Source: Enterococcus caccae ATCC BAA-1240
GTDB lineage: Bacteria > Bacillota > Bacilli > Lactobacillales > Enterococcaceae
DNA length: 64,000 nucleotides
Reading direction: 5' to 3'
Assembly (NCBI RefSeq): GCF_000407145.1
Contig: NZ_KE136472.1
Location: forward strand, 186,001 to 250,000
Shown here: positions 30,322-38,779 of the stretch, piece by piece
Layout of the letters: each line of letters opens with the position of its first letter
Numbering within the stretch: position 1 is the stretch's first letter
Program-made: the position numbers and the translations under genes
The notes under the pieces: model-generated
Database searches by the model: none
Seen by the model: only the letters and a program-made list of their open reading frames with translations
Told to the model about the DNA's origin: nothing

Positions 30322-31751
30322 TGAACTTTGAAACTGTCATCGGACTTGAGGTCCACGTAGAATTAAAGACAAACTCTAAAATCTTTTCACCTGCACCTGC
30401 TCATTTTGGTGCGGAACCAAATAGCAATACAAACGTAATCGACTGGGGATATCCAGGTGTATTACCAGTTATGAATAAACAAGCGTTGGAATTTGGTATG
30501 AAAGCAGCGCTTGCGTTAAATTGTGAAATCTCTAAAGATACGCATTTTGACCGTAAAAATTACTTCTATCCAGATAATCCCAAAGCCTACCAAATTTCTC
30601 AGTTCGATCAACCAATCGGTCATGACGGCTGGATCGATATTGAAGTCGAAGGCAAAACAAAACGCATCCGTATCGAACGTGTGCATTTAGAAGAAGATGC
30701 TGGGAAAAATATCCATGGTGATGGCGGCTATTCATATGTTGACTTAAATCGTCAAGGAACACCTTTGATCGAGATCGTTTCAGAGGCGGATATGCGTTCA
30801 CCAGAAGAAGCCTATGCTTACTTAGAAGCAATTCGTTCAATCATCCTTTTCACAGGTGTTTCTGACGTGAAAATGGAAGAAGGTTCAATGCGTTGTGATG
30901 CCAATATTTCTTTACGTCCGTATGGTCAAGAAGAATTTGGAACAAAAGCGGAACTTAAAAACTTAAACTCAATGAGTTTTGTAAAAAAAGGTCTAGCTTT
31001 TGAAGAAAAACGTCAAGCGAAAGTGTTATTATCTGGTGGAGAAATCCAACAAGAAACACGCCGTTTTGATGAAACAACCAACAAAACATTATTGATGCGT
31101 GTTAAAGAAGGGTCAAGTGATTACCGTTACTTCCCAGAACCTGATGTGCCTCGTTTTGCAATTGATGATGAGTGGATCGAACGTGTTCGTCACAGCTTAC
31201 CTGAAATGCCGGCTTCTCGTCGTGCTCGCTATATCAAAGAACTAGGCTTACCAGAATACGACGCAATGGTTCTAACATTAACAAAAGAAATGTCAGATTT
31301 CTTTGAAGAAGCATTAAATGAAGGTGCCGATGCGAAACAAGTTTCTAACTGGTTGATGGGCGAAGTTTCAGCATACTTGAACAGTGAAAAAATTGAGTTA
31401 CCAGATACAAAATTAACACCTGCCAACTTAGCTGGTATGATCACCTTAATTGAGGATGGTACAATCAGTTCTAAAATTGCTAAAAAAGTCTTTAAAGAGT
31501 TGATTGAAAATGGGGGAGATGCGAAAGAAGTTGTCGAAGCCAAAGGTCTAGTTCAACTATCTGATCCATCACAATTATTACCGATTATCAATGATGTATT
31601 AGATAACAATCAACAATCTGTAGATGATTTCAAAAATGGTAAAGACCGAGCAGTTGGCTTCTTAGTTGGTCAAATCATGAAAGCAACCAAAGGCCAAGCC
31701 AATCCAGGCGTTGTGAACAAATTGCTCCAAGAAGAATTGGCAAAACGATAG
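30321..31751 (+). CDS. gatB: Amidotransferase subunit B
   Basis: A 476-residue GatB, the subunit that binds and phosphorylates mischarged Glu-tRNA(Gln) or Asp-tRNA(Asn). It begins [15 protein letters not shown] and has the [16 protein letters not shown] block and C-terminal YqeY-like tail domain. Fully overlapping with gatA by one base. A lipid kinase gene follows 16 nt downstream, likely in the same operon. Confidence 0.97.
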   Translation: MNFETVIGLEVHVELKTNSKIFSPAPAHFGAEPNSNTNVIDWGYPGVLPVMNKQALEFGMKAALALNCEISKDTHFDRKNYFYPDNPKAYQISQFDQPIGHDGWIDIEVEGKTKRIRIERVHLEEDAGKNIHGDGGYSYVDLNRQGTPLIEIVSEADMRSPEEAYAYLEAIRSIILFTGVSDVKMEEGSMRCDANISLRPYGQEEFGTKAELKNLNSMSFVKKGLAFEEKRQAKVLLSGGEIQQETRRFDETTNKTLLMRVKEGSSDYRYFPEPDVPRFAIDDEWIERVRHSLPEMPASRRARYIKELGLPEYDAMVLTLTKEMSDFFEEALNEGADAKQVSNWLMGEVSAYLNSEKIELPDTKLTPANLAGMITLIEDGTISSKIAKKVFKELIENGGDAKEVVEAKGLVQLSDPSQLLPIINDVLDNNQQSVDDFKNGKDRAVGFLVGQIMKATKGQANPGVVNKLLQEELAKR

Positions 31752-31767
31752 AAAGCAGCGAAAGATT

Positions 31768-32826
31768 ATGAAAAAAGCAAGAGTGATTTATAATCCAACT
31801 TCAGGTAAAGAGTTAGTCAAGAAAAACTTAGCTGATATTCTTTCAGTTGTGGAAGAATGCGGATATGAAACAAGTGCTTTTGCTACAACTCCGCAAGAGA
31901 ATTCCGCTAAAAATGAAGCACGTAGAGTTGCTGAATTAGGGTTCGACTTAATTGTAGCAGCTGGTGGCGACGGGACGATCAATGAAGTCGTCAATGGCAT
32001 TGCTCCATTAGAAAAAAGACCGTCTATGGCGATCATTCCTGCTGGAACAACCAATGATTATGCAAGAGCATTAAAAATTCCTAGAGACAACATTCTTAAA
32101 GCAGCAGAAGTTATCAAAAAAAATCAAACGGTCAAAATGGATATTGGTAAAGCGAAAGATAGCTATTTTATCAATATTGCAGCTGGCGGTCATTTAACTG
32201 AATTGACCTATGAAGTCCCTTCAGAACTTAAAAGTATCTTTGGTTACTTAGCCTATTTAGCAAAAGGAGCCGAAATGTTACCCCGTGTCAAACCAATCAA
32301 AATGCGGATGGAGTACGACGAAGGAGTTTATGAAGGCAATGCTTCAATGTTTTTCTTAGGATTGACTAATTCAGTTGGTGGTTTTGAAAAAATTGCACCT
32401 GATGCAAAACTCGATGATGGCAAATTTTCACTAATCATTGTAAAAACAGCGAATGTGTTTGAAATTTTACATTTAGCAGCACTCATGTTAAATGGTGGTA
32501 AACACATTGAAGATAGTCGTCTGATTTATACGAAAACTAGTCATCTATATGCTGAAACTCTTGAGTCAAATAGTCGTATGATGATCAACTTAGATGGAGA
32601 ATATGGTGGAGATGCACCGATGGAATTCACTAATTTGCATCAGCATATTGAAATGTTTGCCAATGCGGATGCGATTCCATCAAATGCAATCATGGGTTCT
32701 GTTTTAGATGATTACAATGAAGAAGCTGATGAAGAAGATGAATATCTTGAAACAAGCAAAGAATTTGTAAAAGAAGTGGAGCGTTTGACTGAAGAAGACA
32801 TTGATAATAATGGAAAAATTGGTTAA
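31768..32826 (+). CDS. dagK: Diacylglycerol kinase, DgkB/YegS family
   Basis: A 352-residue soluble lipid kinase. The N-terminal catalytic domain has AGGDGTINEVVNG (near 70-82) and IIPAGTTNDYARAL; relatives return diacylglycerol from lipoteichoic acid synthesis to phosphatidic acid. The C-terminus extends about 40 acidic residues past the usual family end (EEADEEDEYLE), an unusual tail. It follows gatB by 16 nt, the common Enterococcus/Bacillus arrangement. The hairpin repeat at 32845 follows. Confidence 0.92.
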   Translation: MKKARVIYNPTSGKELVKKNLADILSVVEECGYETSAFATTPQENSAKNEARRVAELGFDLIVAAGGDGTINEVVNGIAPLEKRPSMAIIPAGTTNDYARALKIPRDNILKAAEVIKKNQTVKMDIGKAKDSYFINIAAGGHLTELTYEVPSELKSIFGYLAYLAKGAEMLPRVKPIKMRMEYDEGVYEGNASMFFLGLTNSVGGFEKIAPDAKLDDGKFSLIIVKTANVFEILHLAALMLNGGKHIEDSRLIYTKTSHLYAETLESNSRMMINLDGEYGGDAPMEFTNLHQHIEMFANADAIPSNAIMGSVLDDYNEEADEEDEYLETSKEFVKEVERLTEEDIDNNGKIG

Positions 32827-32844
32827 TCGTTCAAAACAATAAAA

Positions 32845-32940
32845 AAATGAAGGTGGGAAGGAGTTACTTTTGCTCCCACCATTTATTCAGATTTCTTGTG
32901 GCTAGAATATGACTCGTAGAGTTATATCTTAGCCACATTT
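32845..32940. repeat. Dispersed hairpin repeat, copy C (likely terminator of gatCAB-dagK)
   Basis: Two hairpins, GGTGGGA..TCCCACC and TGTGGCTAGAATATGACTC pairing with GAGTTATATCTTAGCCACA. Read on the minus strand the segment aligns with copies A and B (ATAACTCT-CGAGTCATAT core and GGTGGGAGCA), but both strands of the first stem have changed together, so the structure is conserved rather than the sequence. Confidence 0.65.
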
Positions 32941-32973
32941 TCTTTATGCTCTTAGATATATTGAAGATTAGAA

Positions 32974-33020
32974 ATACAATATATAGATTTTGTAAAATTA
33001 AAAAACACAATATGTTGTAT
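32974..33020 (+). promoter_or_regulatory. Pair of NrdR boxes
   Basis: ATACAATATATAGATT (32974-32989) and ACACAATATGTTGTAT (33005-33020) resemble the NrdR consensus ACACWATATATWGTGT. They start 31 bp apart, the three-turn spacing known for NrdR operators of ribonucleotide reductase genes. They precede the PnuC-type transporter and deoxynucleoside kinase. Confidence 0.65.
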
Positions 33021-33044
33021 AAAAAATGTCTCATAATCAATAAT

Positions 33045-33059
33045 TGAGAAGGATTCTCA
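33045..33059. promoter_or_regulatory. Possible Fur-like box
   Basis: TGAGAAGGATTCTCA is a palindrome matching a 7-1-7 Fur box (TGATAATnATTATCA) at 11 of 14 positions. It lies between the NrdR boxes and the transporter start. Confidence 0.3.
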
Positions 33060-33129
33060 TTGACTTGTTATTGAAACAGAGGTAAATTAAATAAGTCATC
33101 ATCTTTGCAGAAAATGATAAATAGGACAA

Positions 33130-33828
33130 GTGAAAGGTTTGTTTGAAGTGCATTCCAATTTTATTATAAATGATTTTAAAGGTTGGCAAAGAAAGAACTA
33201 TCTTTTTTTGTTCATGATGATTTTTGTTCAATTAGTAGCGTTTATTTGTAATCCTTCTAGTTGGATTACATTAGTAGGTGGTTTATCGGGGATTATCTGT
33301 GTTAACTTAATTGCTCAAGGAAAGGCTAGTAATTATATTTTTGGTTTTATTAGTGCCCTGATCATTGGGTATTTTGGGTTCAAAACGCGTGTATATGCTG
33401 AAGTTCTACTTCAAAGCTTTTATATTATAATGGATATTACAGGTTTGTATGCATGGTTAAAAGTCAGCGCGGATGGTTCTGGAAATGTGACAGATGTAAA
33501 AACCTTAAAAGGAATTCAATGGTTATATGCTGGATTTCTTTGGCTAATGATTGGCGTTATTGCGTATGTTACTTTAGGATTCGTTAATGATGCACAACCT
33601 TTGTTAGATGCGGTAACATTCAGTGTATCTGCAACAGGGATGCTATTGATGATCAAAAGATACCAGTCACAATTTGTCTTTTGGTTATTAGGAAATAGTT
33701 TCTCTTTAGTCTTATGGTTTAGAGCTGGGACACATGCTGGTGGTGATTATGCTTTATTTGTCATGTATTGTATGTATACACTTAATTCAATTTATGGCAT
33801 GATCCATTGGTTAAAATTAAAAAAATAA
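33130..33828 (+). CDS. PnuC-family nucleoside transporter (PnuN-like)
   Basis: A 232-residue PnuC-family protein with about seven or eight membrane helices. The family core is SFYIIMDITGLYAWL (near 105-120) and the C-terminal WLLGNSFSLVLWF. PnuC members carry nicotinamide riboside, but PnuN members are predicted deoxynucleoside carriers in NrdR regulons. The following deoxynucleoside kinase and the NrdR boxes favour the latter. The start is uncertain: GTG 33130 has only a weak GGA upstream, and GTG 33148 or TTG 33139 are possible. Confidence 0.8.
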   Translation: MKGLFEVHSNFIINDFKGWQRKNYLFLFMMIFVQLVAFICNPSSWITLVGGLSGIICVNLIAQGKASNYIFGFISALIIGYFGFKTRVYAEVLLQSFYIIMDITGLYAWLKVSADGSGNVTDVKTLKGIQWLYAGFLWLMIGVIAYVTLGFVNDAQPLLDAVTFSVSATGMLLMIKRYQSQFVFWLLGNSFSLVLWFRAGTHAGGDYALFVMYCMYTLNSIYGMIHWLKLKK

Positions 33829-33850
33829 ACAAAAATAGGTAGGGAGTTTG

Positions 33851-34492
33851 ATGGCAGTGATCGTTTTGGCAGGTACAATTGGTGCAGGAAAATCTAGTTT
33901 AACAGAAATTATTTCAGAACATTTAGGCTCGGAGGCTTTTTATGAATCTGTTGAAGATAATGAAGTATTACCTTTATTTTATGCAGATCCTAAAAAATAT
34001 GCATTTTTACTACAAATTTATTTTTTAAATAAGCGATTTGATAGTATTAAACAAGCCCTTACGCATAAAAACAATGTCTTGGATCGCTCGATCTATGAAG
34101 ATTCGTTATTGTTTCATTTAAATGCAGATTTAGGTAGAGCAAATGAGACAGAGGTAAAAGTCTACGATTCTTTATTAGAGAATATGTTACAAGAATTACC
34201 TTATGCGGCTCAAAAAAAGCGCCCAGATTTGTTAGTGCATATTAAAATATCGTTCCCAAAAATGTTGGAACGAATCCAAAGACGAGGACGTGCTTATGAG
34301 CAAGTAGAGCAAGACCCAGCCTTGTATGATTATTATAAAGAATTAAATAGTCGTTATGAAAAATGGTTTGAAGAATACAATGAGAGTCCAAAAATTCAAA
34401 TTGATGGCGATAAATACGATTTTATTGAAAGTGAAGAGGCCAAAAAACAAGTAATTCAAATGATTGAAAATAAACTAGCTGACATTGGCTAA
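33851..34492 (+). CDS. Deoxynucleoside kinase
   Basis: A 213-residue dNK-family kinase that phosphorylates salvaged deoxynucleosides. Walker A is GTIGAGKSS (residues 8-16), the DRS motif is in NVLDRSIYED, and the LID arginines are RIQRRGR. ATG 33851 follows GTAGGGAG; a TTG one codon earlier is possible. It follows the transporter by 22 nt and is presumably cotranscribed. Preference for dA/dG or dC cannot be told from sequence alone. A nicotinamide riboside kinase is an alternative given the PnuC neighbour, but the fold motifs are those of dNK. Confidence 0.88.
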   Translation: MAVIVLAGTIGAGKSSLTEIISEHLGSEAFYESVEDNEVLPLFYADPKKYAFLLQIYFLNKRFDSIKQALTHKNNVLDRSIYEDSLLFHLNADLGRANETEVKVYDSLLENMLQELPYAAQKKRPDLLVHIKISFPKMLERIQRRGRAYEQVEQDPALYDYYKELNSRYEKWFEEYNESPKIQIDGDKYDFIESEEAKKQVIQMIENKLADIG

Positions 34493-34624
34493 ATGGGCAA
34501 AAAAAGAAGAATCGACCAGTATGATGAATTTTTCCATTCTTTTCGTTGTAGAAACAAACTCTCTATTGCTTTTCTAGCATTTTTTCATTAGAATGGGAGA
34601 AGCGCATTAAAGAAGGAGCGACTT

Positions 34625-35995
34625 ATGAATAATTTTCCAGTAAACAAAAATGAAACAATCGAAGTTGATATTATTGACCTGACACATGAAGGAATGGGTG
34701 TTGCCAAAATTGATGGCTACCCACTTTTTATAGAAAATGCTTTACCAGGTGAAAAAATCGAAATAAAGGTACTGAAAGTCGGAAAAAGTTTTGGTTATGG
34801 TAAAGTTGTAACGATCCTAAAATCAAGTGAAGATCGCGTACCAGTTAAAGATGCAAACTTTACTAAAGTTGGAATCAGCCCATTACAGCATTTAGCCTAT
34901 GGCGCTCAATTAACTTTCAAAACAGACCAAGTGAAAAATGTTATGCAACGTGTTGCAAAGCTACCTGACGTTCCTGTATTAGATACTCTGGGCATGAATA
35001 ATCCGTGGGGCTATCGCAATAAAGCTCAAATTCCAGTAAGAAAAATCGATGACAAACTGCAAACTGGTTTCTTCAGAAAAAATAGCCATGATCTAATTCC
35101 ATTAGAACATTTCTATATTCAAGATCCTAAAATCGATGAAGCAGTTCTTAAAATTCGTGATATCATGAGACGTTATAGCATCAAGCCTTACAACGAATCC
35201 GATAACACCGGAAACTTACGTCATATCGTCGTTCGTCGCGGCTATCATACAGGAGAGATGATGGTTGTTTTAATTACAAGAACACCAAAATTATTCCCAA
35301 CAAGTAAAATCATTCCTGATATTTTAGAAGCTTTACCAGAAGTTGTCAGTATTGTGCAAAATGTTAATCCGAAGAAAACCAACGTAATTTTTGGAGATGA
35401 AACGATCTTGTTACACGGGGAAGATAAAATGATTGATACCATTTTTGATTTGAAGTTTGAAATTTCTTCTCGTTCATTTTATCAAGTTAATCCACAGCAA
35501 ACAGAAGTAATGTACAATAAAGTCAAAGAATATGCAGCATTGACAGGTGATGAAATCGTTGTTGACGCTTATTGTGGAATCGGCACGATTGGTTTGACGT
35601 TAGCAAAAGATGCGAAACATATTTATGGTGTAGAAGTCATTGAAGAAGCTGTGAAAAATGCTGAAAGTAATGCAAAACTGAACAATATCACAAACGCAAC
35701 ATTTACAGCTGGTTTAGCAGAAGAAGCATTACCAAGAATGATCGAAAATGATATCAAACCAGATGTCGTGATTGTTGATCCACCTCGTAAGGGCTTAGAA
35801 GTAAGTTTAGTGGAAACGTTGATCGAAACCAAACCTGCACGAATTGTTTATGTGAGCTGTAATCCAGCCACTTTAGCACGTGATCTTGCCTTACTTGTTG
35901 AAGGTGGCTTTGACGTGAAAGAAGTCCAACCAGTAGATAACTTCCCGCAAACAACACATATCGAGTCAGTTACTTTGTTAACAAGGACGGTGTAA
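34625..35995 (+). CDS. rlmD: 23S rRNA (uracil-C5)-methyltransferase, RlmD/RlmCD type
   Basis: A 456-residue SAM-dependent RNA methyltransferase. An N-terminal TRAM domain (about 1-62, EVDIIDLTHEGMGVAKIDG) precedes the catalytic domain: VVDAYCGIGTIGLTLA binds SAM, IVDPPRKGL is motif IV and the nucleophile is C412 in SCNPATLARDL. Gram-positive members often modify two uridines. The N-terminal iron-sulfur cysteines of E. coli RlmD are not obvious. ATG follows GAAGGAG. A 42-residue basic protein gene follows after 1 nt. Confidence 0.92.
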   Translation: MNNFPVNKNETIEVDIIDLTHEGMGVAKIDGYPLFIENALPGEKIEIKVLKVGKSFGYGKVVTILKSSEDRVPVKDANFTKVGISPLQHLAYGAQLTFKTDQVKNVMQRVAKLPDVPVLDTLGMNNPWGYRNKAQIPVRKIDDKLQTGFFRKNSHDLIPLEHFYIQDPKIDEAVLKIRDIMRRYSIKPYNESDNTGNLRHIVVRRGYHTGEMMVVLITRTPKLFPTSKIIPDILEALPEVVSIVQNVNPKKTNVIFGDETILLHGEDKMIDTIFDLKFEISSRSFYQVNPQQTEVMYNKVKEYAALTGDEIVVDAYCGIGTIGLTLAKDAKHIYGVEVIEEAVKNAESNAKLNNITNATFTAGLAEEALPRMIENDIKPDVVIVDPPRKGLEVSLVETLIETKPARIVYVSCNPATLARDLALLVEGGFDVKEVQPVDNFPQTTHIESVTLLTRTV

Positions 35996-35996
35996 A

Positions 35997-36125
35997 ATGG
36001 ATACAAAAAAGAAAATGCTTGAACTAATCAAGAAAAAACAAGGCGGCGGTAGATCGAAACAAATGGAAACGCCTAAAAATGATCGTAAAAATATGCGTAA
36101 AGGTCCGAAAATTTATAATAAGTAG
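35997..36125 (+). CDS. Small basic protein, 42 residues
   Basis: Starts one base after the rlmD stop with GGACGG as ribosome site. The product begins MDTKKKMLELIKKKQGGG and is very rich in lysine and arginine, with a glycine turn; no membrane helix. The close coupling to rlmD and its basic character suggest an RNA- or ribosome-associated protein, but this is inference. Unknown family to me. It is followed by a perfect hairpin terminator. Confidence 0.65.
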   Translation: MDTKKKMLELIKKKQGGGRSKQMETPKNDRKNMRKGPKIYNK

Positions 36126-36155
36126 ATTAAGGAATTGTGCATGAAAACAAATTTT

Positions 36156-36201
36156 AAAGGGACTGAGATATAACTCTTAGAGTTATATCTCAGTCCTTTT
36201 A
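36156..36201. terminator. Palindromic terminator (repeat family copy D)
   Basis: AAAGGGACTGAGATATAACT pairs perfectly with the following AGTTATATCTCAGTCCTTT across a short loop. The ATAACTCTTAGAGTTATAT core is shared with the dispersed hairpin repeats at 15110, 32896 and 45226. Confidence 0.8.
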
Positions 36202-36202
36202 A

Positions 36203-36251
36203 ATTCAACTAAATAGTTGTAAAAATCCAACTAAATAGTTGTAAAAATCCA
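36203..36251. repeat. Short tandem repeat, about 21 bp
   Basis: The unit CCAACTAAATAGTTGTAAAAAT occurs twice in a row, the first with TTCAACT in place of TCCAACT, followed by a third partial start. The CAACTAAATAGTTG core is itself palindromic. No gene here. Confidence 0.6.
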
Positions 36252-36351
36252 ACCTAGCCAGAAATCAGTTTAAAATCAAAAAAGCTGAATAACATTGTTC
36301 GTAAACCTCTTCTTATTTCTCAACGTTAGGTATGTTTGTTACACGCTCTTT

Positions 36352-36714
36352 TTAGTTTCCCTGTACTCTTTTTGTATAAACATTGATTTTATAATCAAGC
36401 ATATTGATTCCTTCTTGAATTTGCTTCATTTCGTTTAGAGCAATTTTTTTTTGCTTCTTTAATAAATCCAATCGATTCTGATTGGTAGAATCTCCTTCAT
36501 GCCACCAAACTAAGTATTGTTTTAAATCCACGATTGTCATACCAGTTTTTTTTAAATGCATAAAAAAATCAATCCATTCCTTATTACGATCATCATAAAT
36601 CCGAATATTATTCTGATCTCTTTTAACACTGATCAAGCCTTCTTTTTCATAAAAGCGTAGAGTATAGGGCGTGAGACCAGTCATTTTTGAAAATTCATGA
36701 ATTTTATAAGCCAA
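36352..36714 (-). CDS. MerR-family regulator
   Basis: A 120-residue MerR protein. The helix-turn-helix is YKIHEFSKMTGLTPYTLRFY and the wing RIYDDRN; a coiled coil follows (about 80-118). The effector region is short with no cysteine cluster, so a small-molecule or stress sensor rather than a metal sensor. I chose TTG 36714 because AGGGAGGA sits about 10 nt before it; the frame upstream overlaps the promoter. A 14-bp palindrome lies in its own promoter, suggesting autoregulation. No obvious target gene is adjacent. Confidence 0.8.
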   Translation of the reverse strand: MAYKIHEFSKMTGLTPYTLRFYEKEGLISVKRDQNNIRIYDDRNKEWIDFFMHLKKTGMTIVDLKQYLVWWHEGDSTNQNRLDLLKKQKKIALNEMKQIQEGINMLDYKINVYTKRVQGN

Positions 36715-36745
36715 TGAACATTCCTCCCTTGGTATCGTTAGCTTA

Positions 36746-36776
36746 AGTTTACCACTTAGAGTTAACTCTAGGGCAA
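36746..36776 (-). promoter_or_regulatory. MerR-type promoter with 19-bp spacer and palindromic operator
   Basis: On the minus strand TTGCCC (-35) and TAAACT (-10) are separated by 19 bp that contain the palindrome TAGAGTTAACTCTA (36757-36770). An over-long spacer holding the operator is the hallmark of MerR-activated promoters. Confidence 0.7.
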
Positions 36777-36941
36777 ATGAAAAAGGAATGAATACGTTGT
36801 AAAATACAAAATAAATACTGAACAAGGAGCTACCAAAAGTATTTCCTGCTTTATCATTTTATGTTAACATTAAGGAGATAATAAATATATAAAAGATAAG
36901 AAATATATACTTTTTAAGTGAGGAAAGGAGAGCATATCATA

Positions 36942-37178
36942 ATGGCGAAAAGTAAAATAACTGATGTACATATAGGGAATTATCGGTCAAAAGCTAAAAT
37001 ATCTCAATATGAACTTGCAACTAAAGTTGGAGTTGTCAGACAAACAATCATTAATTTAGAAAAAAATAAGCATAATCCATCGTTATTGTTGATGCATGCT
37101 ATTTCAAAAGAATTAGGAACGACGATTGAGGAACTGGTTACTTTTGGAAAATTAGAAGAGGAAGAGTTGAAAAAATGA
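36942..37178 (+). CDS. Xre-family HTH regulator, small
   Basis: A 78-residue Cro/CI-type protein. The helix-turn-helix is KISQYELATKVGVVRQTIIN (about residues 18-38), followed by NPSLLLMHAISKELGTTIEEL. ATG 36942 follows AAAGGAGA; the earlier ATG at 36918 lies upstream of this site. It resembles the short YozG/YgzD-type regulators. Divergent from the MerR gene. No partner gene is recognisable. Confidence 0.8.
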   Translation: MAKSKITDVHIGNYRSKAKISQYELATKVGVVRQTIINLEKNKHNPSLLLMHAISKELGTTIEELVTFGKLEEEELKK

Positions 37179-37287
37179 TGTATTCACCTCGTTTGTACGT
37201 CATAAAAGACTAGTATGTAGGTAGAAAGATACGTCGTTTCTAGAAATGCATAATTGTAGATCAAGAGTATCTTCACTTACTTGTTGT

Positions 37288-37332
37288 AATTCTAATCAAT
37301 ACTATTTTCTGGTGATAGAATTGATTAGAATT
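37288..37332. repeat. 13-bp inverted repeat in intergenic gap
   Basis: AATTCTAATCAAT (37288-37300) and ATTGATTAGAATT (37320-37332) are perfect inverted repeats around a 19-nt loop, 70 nt before the acetyltransferase. It could be an operator or a weak terminator of the Xre gene. Confidence 0.5.
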
Positions 37333-37403
37333 CTCGCTAGTAAATGAGCATATACCTTTTTTTCATTTCTAGAGAATAGAAAATAGATGCAAGGAGAACA
37401 ACA

Positions 37404-37982
37404 TTGATTGAAACAAAAAGATTAATCATTCGAAAAATTGAAAAAACTGAAATCGATTTAAGTGCCTTATACACACTATTATCTGATGAAGATGTAAATA
37501 AATATCTACCATGGTATCCTGTAAAGAATATGGAAGAAACTAAGACATTTTATACAGATCATATTGAATCAAACTATTTAAAACAGGCAGGCTACTTTTT
37601 TTTAATCTGTCTTAAAGAAGATACTCAGCCAGTTGGTTATATCGCAGTAAGTGGTGCAAAAAGCCGTGATTTTGGCTACGGTTTACTTAAAGAGTATTGG
37701 GGAATGGGAGTGATTACAGAAGCAAGTGAGGCAGTCATCAATTTTTTGAGGTTACTGGGGTGGCAGTATATTACAGCTACGCATGATATTCACAATATTG
37801 GCAGTGGAAAGGTAATGCAAAAAATAGGTATGAGCTACAAATATTCCTATAAAGAACAGTGGCAACCTAAAAACCGTAAGATCACCTTTAGATTATATCA
37901 ATTAAATTTAGATAATAATCATGAAAGAGTTTATACCGACTATTGGGATAAATATACGGAACATTTTATAGAAATTTTGTAG
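37404..37982 (+). CDS. GNAT N-acetyltransferase, RimJ/RimL type
   Basis: A 192-residue GNAT protein. It opens IETKRLIIRKIEKTE, has PVGYIAV in strand 4, the acetyl-CoA loop region GYGLLKEYWGMGVITEA (near 93-110) and the C-terminal NIGSGKVMQKIGM. RimJ/RimL-like proteins acetylate N-terminal amines of proteins or small molecules. TTG 37404 is used, with AAGGAG 8 nt upstream. Single gene. Specific substrate unknown. Confidence 0.85.
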   Translation: MIETKRLIIRKIEKTEIDLSALYTLLSDEDVNKYLPWYPVKNMEETKTFYTDHIESNYLKQAGYFFLICLKEDTQPVGYIAVSGAKSRDFGYGLLKEYWGMGVITEASEAVINFLRLLGWQYITATHDIHNIGSGKVMQKIGMSYKYSYKEQWQPKNRKITFRLYQLNLDNNHERVYTDYWDKYTEHFIEIL

Positions 37983-38142
37983 GAAATGAAAAAGAAACAC
38001 AACGCTTGAATTCGAAGCAAAAATACATAGTGCTTTAGGCGTTTTGATTTTTCTAAGTTCTTTTTTATACCAGACTACGCTTAATCATGATTTGAAAAAT
38101 AGTTCTTAATTCTATAGTGGTGTAAAGAATCATATAGAAAAC

Positions 38143-38226
38143 AAACAGCTGTTTATCCTTATGTTGGTAAAATGGTTGGGTTGGTAGTTTACAAAAAGGA
38201 ATAGCATTTTGGATAAACAGCTGTTT
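38143..38226. repeat. 16-bp inverted repeats with palindromic cores
   Basis: AAACAGCTGTTTATCC (38143-38158) and its exact reverse complement (38211-38226) flank 52 nt. Each arm contains the self-complementary AAACAGCTGTTT. Two further hairpins follow at 38228-38256 and 38262-38297. There is no open gene between 37983 and 39577; this is the left part of that structured non-coding stretch. Confidence 0.6.
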
Positions 38227-38379
38227 GAACGAACTGGCTCTGCTAACCTGTTCGTTTTGAGAGTTAGAATCCTTCATCCGCCAGAGGGATTCTAACTATT
38301 ACTGGTGAACAAGGAATTGTTCGTTACTTTTGTTTACTCAGTCTAGTAGATCTCGGAAATTATTTGTTTGCATGTTTTT

Positions 38380-38417
38380 TATTGGTTGGTGTACGCATTG
38401 ACTTGGCAACCTTTTTT
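38380..38417 (+). ncRNA. Degenerate third copy of the duplicated small RNA (remnant/terminator)
   Basis: CATTGACTTGGCAAC (38396-38410) matches the 5' part of the two full small-RNA copies downstream, and CTAGTA lies upstream as in both. Here GGTTG/CAACC form a stem followed by seven T, so it acts as a plain terminator. The two internal hairpins are missing. Confidence 0.35.
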
Positions 38418-38544
38418 TAGACTGAGTAAAAAAGCATGGTAGAAGAGCAATTCCAGCAATACCAGCTCGTAAACACCAAGAAATTACGTTAGAAAAGTAA
38501 CTAGAAAAAGGAGAACTTGGTGTTTACTATTTATAAAAAGAGCG

Positions 38545-38640
38545 AAAAAAATACGGTATTGGTCACCAACCAATACCGTGCAAAAGTGCAATGAATAACC
38601 ATCGACTATCCGAATTACAAAAATTTTGTAAAAAACACTA
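38545..38640 (-). ncRNA. Possible divergent minus-strand RNA ending in a strong hairpin
   Basis: On the minus strand the hairpin CGGTATTGGT/ACCAATACCG is followed by TATTTTTTT, a convincing terminator with no gene upstream of it. The counterpart before copy B (38813-38845, GGTATTAG/CTAATACC then seven T) has the same form. A transcript could start near TACTAG on the minus strand, back to back with the small RNA. No conserved peptide is encoded. Only the terminator is well supported. Confidence 0.35.
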
Positions 38641-38670
38641 GTATTTCTTACAAAAGTTAGGTAAAATGAA

Positions 38671-38779
38671 TAAGTCAATGCATTGACTGGGCAACTTGTA
38701 TTGTCAGTTTGTGCTGACGATACAGGGCTCTGTAAGAGGATTTGCGGTCTTCTTGCAGAGTGCCTGTTTATTTTGTTTT
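38671..38779 (+). ncRNA. Structured small RNA, copy A
   Basis: Three hairpins in a row: AGTCAAT/ATTGACT (38673-38688), TGTATTGTCAG/CTGACGATACA (38697-38724) and CTCTGTAAGA/TCTTGCAGAG closed by GGC/GCC (38726-38764), then a T-rich tail. TAAAAT at 38662 is a candidate -10. Compared with copy B, both strands of hairpins 2 and 3 change together, while the loops TTTGTG and GATTTGCGGTC are unchanged. This is good evidence for a functional RNA. The name and target are unknown. Confidence 0.6.
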
